A stretch of DNA of 9,701 bases from Candidatus Brocadiaceae bacterium (GTDB lineage Bacteria; Planctomycetota; Brocadiia; SM23-32): contig PUNP01000274.1 of assembly GCA_003551785.1 (NCBI GenBank), positions 1-9,701 of the forward strand, in the 5' to 3' direction. How positions within the stretch are numbered: position 1 is the stretch's first letter; every line of letters begins with the position of its first letter. A program made the translations under genes and the position numbers. The notes below the pieces were generated by a model that saw only the letters and a program-made list of their open reading frames with translations, was not told the DNA's origin and made no database searches. Of the stretch, positions 1-6,023 are shown piece by piece.

Positions 1-1281
1 GTGGAAGGGTTTGTCATTGAAGACTTCACAAAATCCGGCATCGAAGTGCGAGGCAGTAATGCCTATGTTTTCGATAACGAAATAGAAGGCAATGGCGTAG
101 AATCCGCCGGTATCGTGATTGACGGCAGTCTGGAGCCGGAAGGCGTACAGGATGCAGTTATCAGCTCCAACGATATCGAAAAAGCAAAAACTGGCATTAT
201 GGTCCGTGGAAACGTCGTTGACGCTTTTATCCTGAATAACAAGATAACCGGCAACGAAGTTGGGATAGCAGGGGAAGAAAAAGAGGGGCATTGGCCCACA
301 AACACGCGTGCGGTGAATAACAACATTTACGGCAATATGCTTGACAATGCCGATCTCGGGGGTACGGGGGTCGAATGGGCGGAAAATGTAGATGCCCCCA
401 AAAGACTTCGTGCGACTTTGAACTGGTGGGGCGATGACAGCGGTCCCTATAATGAAACCGAAAACGACACAGGGCTTGGAGATGCTGTCTCGGGCGACGT
501 GGACTTCAGACCCTGGCTTAAATCTGAAACAAGCGGCGTCGGACGCGGCGTTTTCGCCGTCGGCGACGTTCCGGTCAGGGACATTCCCGGCGGTATAGGT
601 ATCGCGACGGGAGCCGGCGATGCAGGCGAGGTCTTCGCTGCCGCGGTGGATACTCTGCCCGCCGGCGTGCCCGCGCGTCCCGGAGCGGTTTCCTATGCGA
701 ATATTCTTGTTAATTCTATCGACAGAGACGACGGTCTGATCACCGGCTTGACTGTTGAATTGGGTTATAAGGAACCCATACACAAAGTTGTCTACTGGTT
801 CGACGGACAGGAGTGGAGGGAATGTTCGGAAGGTATTGTTGAGTGGGACCCGCCCGGGGAGCAAAACCCTTTCGAAACGGGAGGCTATGACGGATTTGTT
901 CGGATCGTGATTGACAGCGAAGAAAACACCCGGCCCTGGCTCGGAGATTTCAGCGGCAGAATATTGGCTCTGGACAGCGATGAACCAGAAGAAGTGGAGG
1001 AGAGGAAAAAAAGGAGCAGCAGCCGGAGCTGGTATGAATGTTTTATCGCCACTGCGGCCTACGGCACGCCGCAGGCCCCCGAGCTGGATTCGCTGCGCGC
1101 ACTGCGTGATCAGGTACTTCTTACCGCCTCAGCCGGCCGTTCGGCGGCAGACGCTTACTACAAATTCAGCCCGCCTGTCGCGCAGCTCATAGGCAGAAGC
1201 GATACGGCATGCGCTGTTGTCCGCCAAATACTCCGACCCGTAGTGCACTTCAGCCGAAATGTGAATCAGAAAATACAGTAA
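1..1281 (+). CDS. Right-handed beta-helix surface protein with CFI-box C-terminal region (5' end cut by window)
   Basis: The frame is open from the first base and begins inside a beta-helix, so the GTG at base 1 is probably not the start and the true N-terminus with any signal peptide lies outside. Residues 1-175 carry parallel beta-helix repeats of the NosD/PbH1 type (recurring short strands with N-x-I and G-N patterns), ending in NWWGDDSGP at 141-149 and GDVDFRPWL at 165-173, the usual closing motifs of such helices in secreted proteins. Residues about 200-320 form a beta-rich domain (VVYWFDGQEWRE) of unknown role. A charged, serine-rich linker (EEVEERKKRSSSRS) leads to CFIATAAYG at 347-355 and the YYKFSPPVAQLIG segment. 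This is the CFI-box C-terminal region seen on bacterial extracellular proteins; its function is not established as far as I know. Beta-helices of this kind often bind or process polysaccharide, but no catalytic residues are evident. No rho-independent terminator follows the TAA. Confidence 0.9.
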   Translation: MEGFVIEDFTKSGIEVRGSNAYVFDNEIEGNGVESAGIVIDGSLEPEGVQDAVISSNDIEKAKTGIMVRGNVVDAFILNNKITGNEVGIAGEEKEGHWPTNTRAVNNNIYGNMLDNADLGGTGVEWAENVDAPKRLRATLNWWGDDSGPYNETENDTGLGDAVSGDVDFRPWLKSETSGVGRGVFAVGDVPVRDIPGGIGIATGAGDAGEVFAAAVDTLPAGVPARPGAVSYANILVNSIDRDDGLITGLTVELGYKEPIHKVVYWFDGQEWRECSEGIVEWDPPGEQNPFETGGYDGFVRIVIDSEENTRPWLGDFSGRILALDSDEPEEVEERKKRSSSRSWYECFIATAAYGTPQAPELDSLRALRDQVLLTASAGRSAADAYYKFSPPVAQLIGRSDTACAVVRQILRPVVHFSRNVNQKIQ

Positions 1282-1350
1282 TTTACCGGTCAGCATATAA
1301 ATGAGTTCAAGGTTTCTGGAGTGAGCAGAAATTGCTGTGAGAATTGACGC

Positions 1351-1622
1351 TCTACCGCGCCCCGTTCGGGGCGCCCATCATGGAGGCACCCGAAATCCCC
1401 GGGTTGAAAACCCGGGGCTACCGAACATCGCCTCTGTCGAGGCGGGGTTTACCGAAATATGCAACAAAACGCGCCTACATCTTTCAGTGCAAGCTTAATG
1501 GTTACATTTCAGGGGCGAAAACGGAGATATTGCCCCGGACGGGGCAAAGTACGGTAGCCTCGGGTTTTAACCCGAGGTGATGATTCACCCTTATTTTTGC
1601 GCCCTGAAAGGGCGCGGTAGAC
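1351..1622. repeat. Compound inverted dispersed repeat made of six GC-rich hairpins
   Basis: Six perfect hairpins lie in mirror order: 1357-1374 (GCGCCCCG/CGGGGCGC), 1397-1417 (CCCCGGGTT/AACCCGGGG), 1429-1444 (CGCCTC/GAGGCG), 1531-1546 (TGCCCCG/CGGGGCA), 1558-1577 (CCTCGGGTT/AACCCGAGG) and 1599-1615 (GCGCCCT/AGGGCGC). The left half begins TCTACCGCGCCC. The right half ends with the complement of TCTACCGCGCCC (GGGCGCGGTAGA, 1611-1622), and GCTACCG follows the second hairpin in both halves when the right half is read on the minus strand. So the block is two copies of one three-hairpin unit in opposite orientation around a spacer of roughly 70 bases. Such units are familiar as multi-copy intergenic repeats in some environmental bacterial genomes (from memory). 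Open frames across it are by-products of the repeats. It could act as a bidirectional terminator or be a non-autonomous REP-like element; I infer no function. Confidence 0.75.
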
Positions 1623-1656
1623 CGTTACGTATTGGCTATTGTGCCCTTTTGGGCCG

Positions 1657-1678
1657 TAAATCTTCAGTGAACTCCGTT
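1657..1678 (+). repeat. Short dispersed element, left copy
   Basis: A 22-base stretch with the core TCAGTGAAC followed by CCGTT matches 3227-3248 at 19 of 22 positions in the same orientation, all three differences being transitions. It lies just outside the hairpin block. I read it as a fragment of a dispersed intergenic repeat. The two copies flank the GH28-like gene. Confidence 0.5.
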
Positions 1679-1708
1679 CAGATTGTGAACTATGCAGCAA
1701 TGCCAGAA

Positions 1709-1738
1709 ATCGGGATCTCTATCGGGATCGGGATCGGT
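1709..1738 (+). repeat. ATCGGG hexamer tract, five units
   Basis: Five head-to-tail hexamers, ATCGGG ATCTCT ATCGGG ATCGGG ATCGGT, in non-coding DNA. The second unit is degenerate and the last differs at one base. Such tracts arise by replication slippage. It sits between the hairpin block and the GH28-like gene and has no evident role. Confidence 0.8.
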
Positions 1739-1854
1739 AAAATGGTTTATAGGGCATTATAGGATAACGAGAAAGGGGTGGAATATGGCCAGGGAAAAGC
1801 TTTCCGGGGCTGTTCATTTGACGCGAAAAGAGACATTTGATCAAGAATATATAC

Positions 1855-1883
1855 TTGATTGAAAGGTCAAATTTTAGTATCTT
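1855..1883 (+). promoter_or_regulatory. Possible sigma-70-type promoter for the GH28-like gene
   Basis: TTGATT (1855-1860) and TATCTT (1878-1883) are 17 bases apart, each matching the consensus at four of six positions, in an AT-rich stretch about 60 bases before the start at 1943. A 6-base inverted repeat (ATCAAG 1840-1845, CTTGAT 1854-1859) overlaps the -35 side and could be an operator. Both are common by chance in AT-rich DNA, so this is only a candidate. Confidence 0.2.
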
Positions 1884-1942
1884 AATATCAGTGGCCAACG
1901 TGGTTCACTGAATACATATAATGCTCGAACAATTAATACCAT

Positions 1943-3112
1943 ATGAACTCAATAGAAGTAAATAACGCTAAGTCGATACAAGAGGCGATAAACACGCTCC
2001 ATGAACAAGGCGGCGGGCGAGTAAGTTTCAGCCCTGGCACCTATGAATGCGGCACCATCTATCTCCGTAGCAATATTGAACTTCACATCCCTGCTGGGGT
2101 AAGGCTGTTGGGGCATTCAAACCACGAGCAATATGACGATTTTTCGAAACCAGAGACTGTCAGTCCAGAGGAAAGCCAGAAATGCTTGATTGCATGCGCA
2201 AACGCGCAGAACATCAGCATTACCGGATGCGGAGAAATTAATGGAAATGGACCCGAATTCTATGATTGCAATGTACCTGAAGGCAAATTTTACAGGAAAC
2301 CAAATCATCCAAGACCCCGAATGATTCAATTCTTCAATTGCACAAATATCACATTTAAAGACATCTCTCTCATTGACTCTCCTGGTTGGACCTGCTGGCT
2401 TATTGGCTGCAAGAATGTTTCAATTGACAGAATCAAGATCCGCGGCGATCAGCAAATGATTAATAACGACGGCATTGATATCGACGGCTGTTCAGATGTC
2501 AAAATCTCGAATTCTTCTTTCCAGACAGGCGACGACTGTCTTGTTCTTCGCGCAATACGCAGGGACTCAACCAGTCATTTTGTTTGCGAAAATGTACTTG
2601 TGGACAACTGCACCCTGGACAGTAGATGTCAGGGGGTCAGACTGGGTTGTCCCAGCGATGACACCATAAAGAACTGCGCATTCAGGAACATCATTTTTAA
2701 TGGCGCCGGCGCAGGCATCAACTGCAACAACCCCCATCGGTATTTACGCAAGGATTGCACAGGCTATATGTCCATCAGTAACATCGTATTCAGCAATTGG
2801 CAGGTTACATCAGCCAAGTCACCTATTTCTATCAATGTAGAAGATGGACTTGAATTGCGAGCTATCAAAGATATTTCTTTCGAGAATTTCTTTATACATT
2901 CCAAAAAGCCAATAGAGCTTATTGGAACAGCCAATATTCATCTTAATAACATATCTTTTCGAAATATACGTGGTACAATTGAAAGTGATTCGCCAATTCA
3001 AGCCAAGTTCGTTAACAAGCTGTCTTTCAACGATGTCGATTTGTCTGCTAAAACGGGGACATCATCACCGTTTGTTCGAATGGAAAGCAATTCCTGGGAA
3101 TCGAAATTTTGA
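1943..3112 (+). CDS. GH28-like (polygalacturonase-fold) glycosidase homologue
   Basis: 389 residues with an N-terminal cap typical of pectin-lyase-fold enzymes (SIQEAINTLHEQGGGRVSF, then PGTYECGTIYLRSNIELHI, residues 11-49) and a right-handed beta-helix after it. GH28 landmarks are present: NNDGID at 174-179 (equivalent to the NTD motif, Asp176) and TGDDC at 195-199 (Asp197, Asp198), which supply the acidic catalytic residues of polygalacturonases that cut galacturonan. The third landmark, Gly-His-Gly in classical enzymes, is replaced by CQGVRLG (229-235), so substrate or mechanism may differ. No signal peptide is visible, so the product should be cytoplasmic. ATG 1943 follows an in-frame stop by 9 bases, and the next in-frame Met is at residue 127, so the start is secure although no Shine-Dalgarno precedes it. 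Codons are AT-richer than those of the permease and dehydrogenase downstream, which hints at separate ancestry. Function beyond family is not determined. Confidence 0.85.
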   Translation: MNSIEVNNAKSIQEAINTLHEQGGGRVSFSPGTYECGTIYLRSNIELHIPAGVRLLGHSNHEQYDDFSKPETVSPEESQKCLIACANAQNISITGCGEINGNGPEFYDCNVPEGKFYRKPNHPRPRMIQFFNCTNITFKDISLIDSPGWTCWLIGCKNVSIDRIKIRGDQQMINNDGIDIDGCSDVKISNSSFQTGDDCLVLRAIRRDSTSHFVCENVLVDNCTLDSRCQGVRLGCPSDDTIKNCAFRNIIFNGAGAGINCNNPHRYLRKDCTGYMSISNIVFSNWQVTSAKSPISINVEDGLELRAIKDISFENFFIHSKKPIELIGTANIHLNNISFRNIRGTIESDSPIQAKFVNKLSFNDVDLSAKTGTSSPFVRMESNSWESKF

Positions 3113-3199
3113 CAACAAACAGTTCATATCGCCTCTGGTACTGACGATTGTGACCAGTAAACAAATGACGAAACAGAATAGATTTCGAACAAAAGCATA

Positions 3200-3222
3200 G
3201 AGAGGCCTGACTACAGCCTCTC
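3200..3222 (+). other. Hairpin downstream of the GH28-like gene
   Basis: GAGAGGC (3200-3206) and GCCTCTC (3216-3222) form a perfect 7-base stem with a 9-base loop, 88 bases after the stop at 3112. No T-run follows, so it is at best a weak or factor-dependent transcription end. Confidence 0.35.
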
Positions 3223-3226
3223 ATGG

Positions 3227-3300
3227 TAAGTCCTCAGTGAACCCCGTTGCCCATCAGGACATTTTAACGCAAAGACGCCAAGGTGCAAAGAAAATAAGCG
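3227..3300 (+). repeat. Dispersed intergenic repeat containing an AACGCAAAGACG module
   Basis: This stretch starts with the right copy of the short element also seen at 1657-1678, then continues through ATTTTAACGCAAAGACGCC and AAGGTGCAAAGAAAAT. The combination of a TCAGTGAAC-type segment and an AACGCAAAGACGCCAAGG-type segment is one I recall as a multi-copy non-coding repeat in diverse bacterial genomes. With the hairpin at 3200-3222 and the gene relics after 3360 it accounts for most of the 347 bases between 3113 and 3459. The remaining part, 3301-3359, holds nothing I recognise. Confidence 0.5.
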
Positions 3301-3359
3301 GTAACGGGTTCTGATGGGTTTGATTTTCTTTGGATTTGCGAAAGGGGTAGCGCCTCCTG

Positions 3360-3470
3360 TTCAAGCCTGCCGGGAATGTCTCGGAGAAGCGTAAACCAGA
3401 TGGCGGAATCCACTGGACATTGGTTACCGCAGTCAAAATTATAGATGTGGAGGATTATCATGGCGACTGA
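3360..3470 (+). pseudogene. higB: Decayed 3' part of a HigB-like toxin gene
   Basis: Three plus-strand frames together spell the C-terminal half of a HigB/RelE-like host-inhibition toxin. Frame 3360 gives FKPAGNVSEK (family: PPGNRLEK). One base later SVNQ appears (3388-3399), then WR in the third frame (3401-3406), then NY (3437-3442), and finally DVEDYHGD with a TGA back in the first frame (3444-3470). Intact HigB proteins read roughly VNDQWR, ten residues, then YDVEIVDYH. The order and spacing agree, and the end overlaps the higA start as in real higBA operons. The N-terminal half cannot be traced and a TAG closes the frame at 3348-3350. I identify it by manual frame-hopping, which is prone to over-reading; the final DVEDYH before higA is the strongest element. 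Confidence 0.5.
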
Positions 3471-3655
3471 CAACATCATAAATGAATACGCTCCTGATGC
3501 GGTTTCCCCGCCAGGCGAAACCCTGAAAGAGCTTTTACAGGAACGAGAGATGTCTCAGGCTGAATTGGCCAGACGAACCGGGGCAACGCTGCTCATTTGC
3601 AATAATATCTAACATAACAACAAGTTACGATCAACGAAAAAACAGCAGCGACCTC
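3460..3655 (+). pseudogene. higA: Truncated and frameshifted HigA-type XRE antitoxin
   Basis: ATG 3460 follows GGAGG (3449-3453) at a 6-base spacing. The frame gives 50 residues ending at TAA 3610-3612. Residues 1-41 match the start of HigA/XRE-family antitoxins very well: EYAPDAVSPPGETLKELL, then MSQAELARRTG, the first two helices of the helix-turn-helix. Where the family continues with a recognition helix (pattern RPxKTINEIIxGKAAIT), this frame runs into ATLLICNNI and stops. A different frame resumes with TINE and KTAAT at about 3627-3655, which resembles the missing segment with four residues lost. The DNA-binding and dimerisation parts are therefore broken and the protein should not work as an antitoxin. 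It lies directly behind the higB relic, so the whole module is dead. The first 41 residues are certain; the resumed segment is an inference. Confidence 0.7.
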
Positions 3656-3763
3656 TATAGTGCCCGTCTTGAACAGGTTTTATGATTCTGACGAACGGAT
3701 TTTAAAAAAGCATCCAGATTTAAATTCCAAGGCATATTATTCTTTTCGATACAGCTTAATCCA

Positions 3764-4039
3764 TTATTTGCTTAGCTGTTTCAATAGTTTGTCGTAATCT
3801 GAATGCGATCCGATCCAGAACCAGACCATTACGCTGTCCTTTTGGATACCTACTGCCCGGTAGTCCCGTGTGATACGGACCGCGTAAATCGGCAGGCCTG
3901 AATGAACTCTTTTAAAATTTAATCCGGAATGGAAAGGGTTCTGTTCGAACCTTCTGTAGGCTTCTTTAGCGCGCCGCTGAATATCGCCCGGCAGCTCCCC
4001 AAACATCTCCCGTAAATTTTTTGTAGTTTGCGAGATCAT
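3764..4039 (-). CDS. RelE/ParE-like toxin of a type II toxin-antitoxin pair
   Basis: 91 residues, the usual size for the RelE/ParE superfamily. Helices occupy residues 5-34 (KNLREMFGELPGDIQRRAKEAYRRF); the beta-sheet core follows as LPIYAVRITRDYRAVG (49-64) and VMVWFWIGSHSDYDKLL (70-86). The closing W-I-G-S-H-x-x-Y-D-x-L-L signature is characteristic of a RelE-like group that arrests growth, either as a ribosome-dependent mRNase or as a gyrase poison; the sequence alone does not say which. Conserved basic residues (Arg44, Arg55, Arg58, Arg61) and His79 are present, so I expect an active toxin. The ATG overlaps the antitoxin stop by 4 bases (ATGA), which implies translational coupling with the antitoxin first. 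No terminator hairpin follows. Confidence 0.82.
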   Translation of the reverse strand: MISQTTKNLREMFGELPGDIQRRAKEAYRRFEQNPFHSGLNFKRVHSGLPIYAVRITRDYRAVGIQKDSVMVWFWIGSHSDYDKLLKQLSK

Positions 4040-4254
4040 AGCTGGTTGGAATCAAGAGGGGCAGTATCTCCCCTTTCATATTCCTCCAGCGCTTCCCCTG
4101 CCATCCTGCTCAGCTCATTTTCCGATTCAGCAAAAGATTTCTGCCATTTTTTTTCGGCAATAATTTCCTCGATCAGCCACTGGCCCAGGGCATTTTGCTC
4201 TGTTTCCGGCAACTGATTTGCCTTTTCAAACGCTTTATTGAGAAGCTGTGTCAT
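4036..4254 (-). CDS. Antitoxin partner of the RelE/ParE-like toxin
   Basis: 72 residues, acidic and mostly helical: MTQLLNKAFEKANQLPETEQ, then a helix with LIEEIIAEKKWQKSF (27-41) and an EALEEYERGDTAPL tail. Small antitoxins paired with RelE-like toxins often have this build, with a conserved Trp (here Trp37) and a C-terminal arm that wraps the toxin. No standard helix-turn-helix or ribbon-helix-helix is obvious, so any DNA binding is unproven. I choose the ATG at 4254 because GGAGGA (complement of 4261-4266) lies 6 bases upstream. The frame stays open to 4353, and another ATG at 4323 has GGAGG only 2 bases before it, too close for normal initiation. The extra N-terminal residues do not resemble the family. 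The product should neutralise the downstream toxin and probably repress the operon. Confidence 0.8.
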   Translation of the reverse strand: MTQLLNKAFEKANQLPETEQNALGQWLIEEIIAEKKWQKSFAESENELSRMAGEALEEYERGDTAPLDSNQL

Positions 4255-4290
4255 GGTATATCCTCCGTAGAAAGCTTTTTCTCTTTTTTT

Positions 4291-4305
4291 ATTATCGCCG
4301 ATAAT
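4291..4305. promoter_or_regulatory. Palindrome in the toxin-antitoxin leader, possible operator
   Basis: ATTATC-GCC-GATAAT is a perfect inverted repeat with 6-base arms and a 3-base centre, 37 bases before the antitoxin ATG. Type II modules are commonly autorepressed through such sites. No convincing -35/-10 pair could be placed, so the operator role is an inference. Confidence 0.35.
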
Positions 4306-4557
4306 TCCGGCCGTTGCAAACATAACCTCCGTTGTGTAATTAAGCGGCTGCATATCCCTTTATCTTTCCCCTCATCTTAATATGGATCGATTTCTGCCTG
4401 TTTATAACACTGCAAATCTGTTTATGCCGGGTTTTTACGCGAATTCCCCAGGGTTGTAACCTTTCCCCATCAGGAATCGAAAATCAGGACGCCACACGCC
4501 GAGCATTTTCCGTTAGAAAAATCACCGCAAACTGATGATTAAACGGAGGCAACTATT

Positions 4558-4758
4558 ATGAAAAGACTGTATTACTATACGCTTCTTTTAGCAGCATTCG
4601 CTTTCTGCATTTTGCTTGCATCCTGTATGTCTGCTGAATATACTTTCGAAACCCTTGCAGGCAATCCGGTAAGAGGATATGAAGACGGCAAAGGATGCGA
4701 GGCTCGGTTTACTCGCCCGCAGGGCATTGCAGTTGGAGAATTATATTCCCTCTCTTAA
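4558..4758 (+). pseudogene. Truncated lipoprotein gene with the first NHL-type propeller motif
   Basis: ATG 4558 has GGAGG (4545-4549) 8 bases upstream. The product begins with a textbook lipoprotein signal: KR, a hydrophobic stretch, and lipobox LASC with Cys23 as the lipidation site. Residues 29-57 (FETLAGNPVRGYEDGKGCEA then RFTRPQGIAV) match the opening of NHL-repeat proteins, where the pattern TLAGN-x-x-G-x-x-DG-x-G-x-x-ARF-x-x-PxGIAV is followed by D-x-x-GN-x-YVAD and several more blades. Here the frame instead ends after GELYSLS. Related proteins run for hundreds of residues, so this is the 5' stump of a longer gene. The stop ends at 4758 and the stop codon of the convergent dehydrogenase begins at 4759, so the break lies at or just before that gene's end. 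A 66-residue lipopeptide could still be made and exported. Confidence 0.75.
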
Positions 4759-5832
4759 CTATTCAAAAACAATAGACACTTTTCCGGTATGCCCCCGGTC
4801 GGCGATTTCATAAGCCTGAGCGGCCTCCCGGAGCGGGAATTGGGGCCCGGAGGTTATATCGGGATGCAGGCGCTTACTCGCTAAAAAGCCGGCCAGGTCA
4901 GCCAGATGGCGCCTTGAGGTCACCCATGACCCGTAAAGCGTAATTTGCGGATGGATGAGGTGCTGAGAAACGTCGAATTCCACTTTTCCCCCCTCTCCCA
5001 CATAACCGCATCGCCCCCACTGCCGCGTGCCTCTGAGCGCCAGCAGCCGTGCCGATGCAGCACCTGAGCAGTCGATGCTCACCTCACATCCGCGACCGTC
5101 GGTAAGCCTCAACACCTTATCAAGCGCCTCCTCATCCGAAGCTAAGGTATGATCTACAAGCGGAACATCGTCATCAAATTCCAGATTTCCCGCGAAATCC
5201 AGGCGCTGCTCGTCGATTTCCACACCGATCACCTGCGCTGCCCCCAGCGCTTTACCCAGCTGAGCGGCGGCAAGCCCTACCGGTCCGAGACCGGTGATCA
5301 GCAGACGATCGCGCCCGCTCAGCCGCATCCTCGTCAGACACTCCCAGACGGTACCATAGCCGCAGGCTAAAAACGCACCGTCAACATAAGTGAGTTCATC
5401 AGGCAGAGCAATGCAATCCTGCTCTTCAGCAAGCAAAAAAGGCGCATGCCCCCCGTTGCGCTGCCAGCCGTAAGCAGCCCGGATCTCACTGCGACAGCTT
5501 ATCTGGTATCCATCCATGCAATCTTCACAGCATCCGCAGCCGGAGATATGGTACACCGTTACCCGTTCACCTTCTCGTCTCACCCGACATCCCGGGCCGA
5601 GCTTCACTATCCGCCCGCACGGCTCATGACCGGCAACAACGCCCTGATAGGCCTCGGGCCCCTTTCCCAAATGCTCACGATAAATGGCCCTGATGTCGCT
5701 TCCGCAGATGGAAGATGCTTTCATCTCAATAAGTACCTGCCGCGGCCCCGGCTCCGGCACCTCAAACTCAGTGAATTCGACTGTGCTTGTGCCCGGCAGC
5801 ACCGCACCCCGCATTATTTTTTCATTTCCCAT
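4759..5832 (-). CDS. Zinc-dependent medium-chain alcohol dehydrogenase (threonine/polyol dehydrogenase-like)
   Basis: 357 residues, normal for the medium-chain dehydrogenase family. The N-terminal GroES-like domain holds the catalytic zinc site: Cys43 in SSICGSD and His69-Glu70 in VVAGHEP. The structural zinc site is complete, with Cys99, Cys102, Cys105 and Cys113 in C-x2-C-x2-C-x7-C spacing. The Rossmann domain has GLGPVG at 181-186 and an acidic Glu205 at the end of the second strand, which favours NAD over NADP. The [12 protein letters not shown] and [12 protein letters not shown] stretches place it near threonine- and sorbitol-type dehydrogenases, which oxidise a secondary alcohol beside a hydroxyl or amino group. 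The substrate cannot be told. ATG 5832 lacks a strong Shine-Dalgarno; Met7 is an alternative start. The gene is last in the leftward cluster, 191 bases after the permease, so separate transcription is possible. Its stop touches the truncated lipoprotein gene. Confidence 0.95.
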   Translation of the reverse strand: MGNEKIMRGAVLPGTSTVEFTEFEVPEPGPRQVLIEMKASSICGSDIRAIYREHLGKGPEAYQGVVAGHEPCGRIVKLGPGCRVRREGERVTVYHISGCGCCEDCMDGYQISCRSEIRAAYGWQRNGGHAPFLLAEEQDCIALPDELTYVDGAFLACGYGTVWECLTRMRLSGRDRLLITGLGPVGLAAAQLGKALGAAQVIGVEIDEQRLDFAGNLEFDDDVPLVDHTLASDEEALDKVLRLTDGRGCEVSIDCSGAASARLLALRGTRQWGRCGYVGEGGKVEFDVSQHLIHPQITLYGSWVTSRRHLADLAGFLASKRLHPDITSGPQFPLREAAQAYEIADRGHTGKVSIVFE

Positions 5833-5871
5833 AATCTACTCTCATTACTTTAAAACCGAGGATTTTTTTAT

Positions 5872-5877
5872 ATTATA
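5872..5877 (-). promoter_or_regulatory. Possible -10 box for the alcohol dehydrogenase gene
   Basis: On the minus strand a perfect TATAAT lies 39 bases before the ATG at 5832, in the gap after the permease gene. No good -35 hexamer stands 16-18 bases upstream and there is no extended TG, so the promoter is uncertain. If real, the dehydrogenase has its own transcript. Confidence 0.3.
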
Positions 5878-6023
5878 CCCGCACAAAAGAGAAATCCCAT
5901 AGCTAAAATTGATATATTAATGGCGGTTATTGACTTCATACGCTTCTTCCGACATGCTTTCTATGTTCCAATTTATACCATTTTTCCAACAAATAAACAA
6001 TCGCCCTCTAAAGAAAATACGAT

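Noticed and set aside
1282..1345. Rho-independent terminator after the CFI-box gene
   Set aside because: Only weak complementarity (GCAGAAATTGC region) and no T-run; nothing persuasive before the hairpin block.
1351..1622. CRISPR array
   Set aside because: The repeats are inverted hairpins of different sequence, with no regular direct repeat and spacer spacing and no cas genes nearby.
1344..1762. Short open frames across the hairpin block and hexamer tract
   Set aside because: Their translations simply render the repeats (for example SIGIGIGK from ATCGGG units); no start signal or family similarity.
1785..1862. 25-codon frame starting MAREKLSGAVHL with an AAGGGGTGG stretch upstream
   Set aside because: Too short to support, with no family resemblance, and it ends within the candidate promoter region.
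3298..3430. 8-base inverted repeat GCGGTAAC/GTTACCGC enclosing 133 bases, considered as ends of a miniature transposable element
   Set aside because: No target-site duplication is visible, the match does not extend, and the right end lies inside the higB relic in an order that fits gene remains better.
5446..5853. 135-codon plus-strand frame opposite the dehydrogenase
   Set aside because: Complete overlap with the conserved zinc-binding domain of the dehydrogenase and no recognisable motif; a shadow frame.
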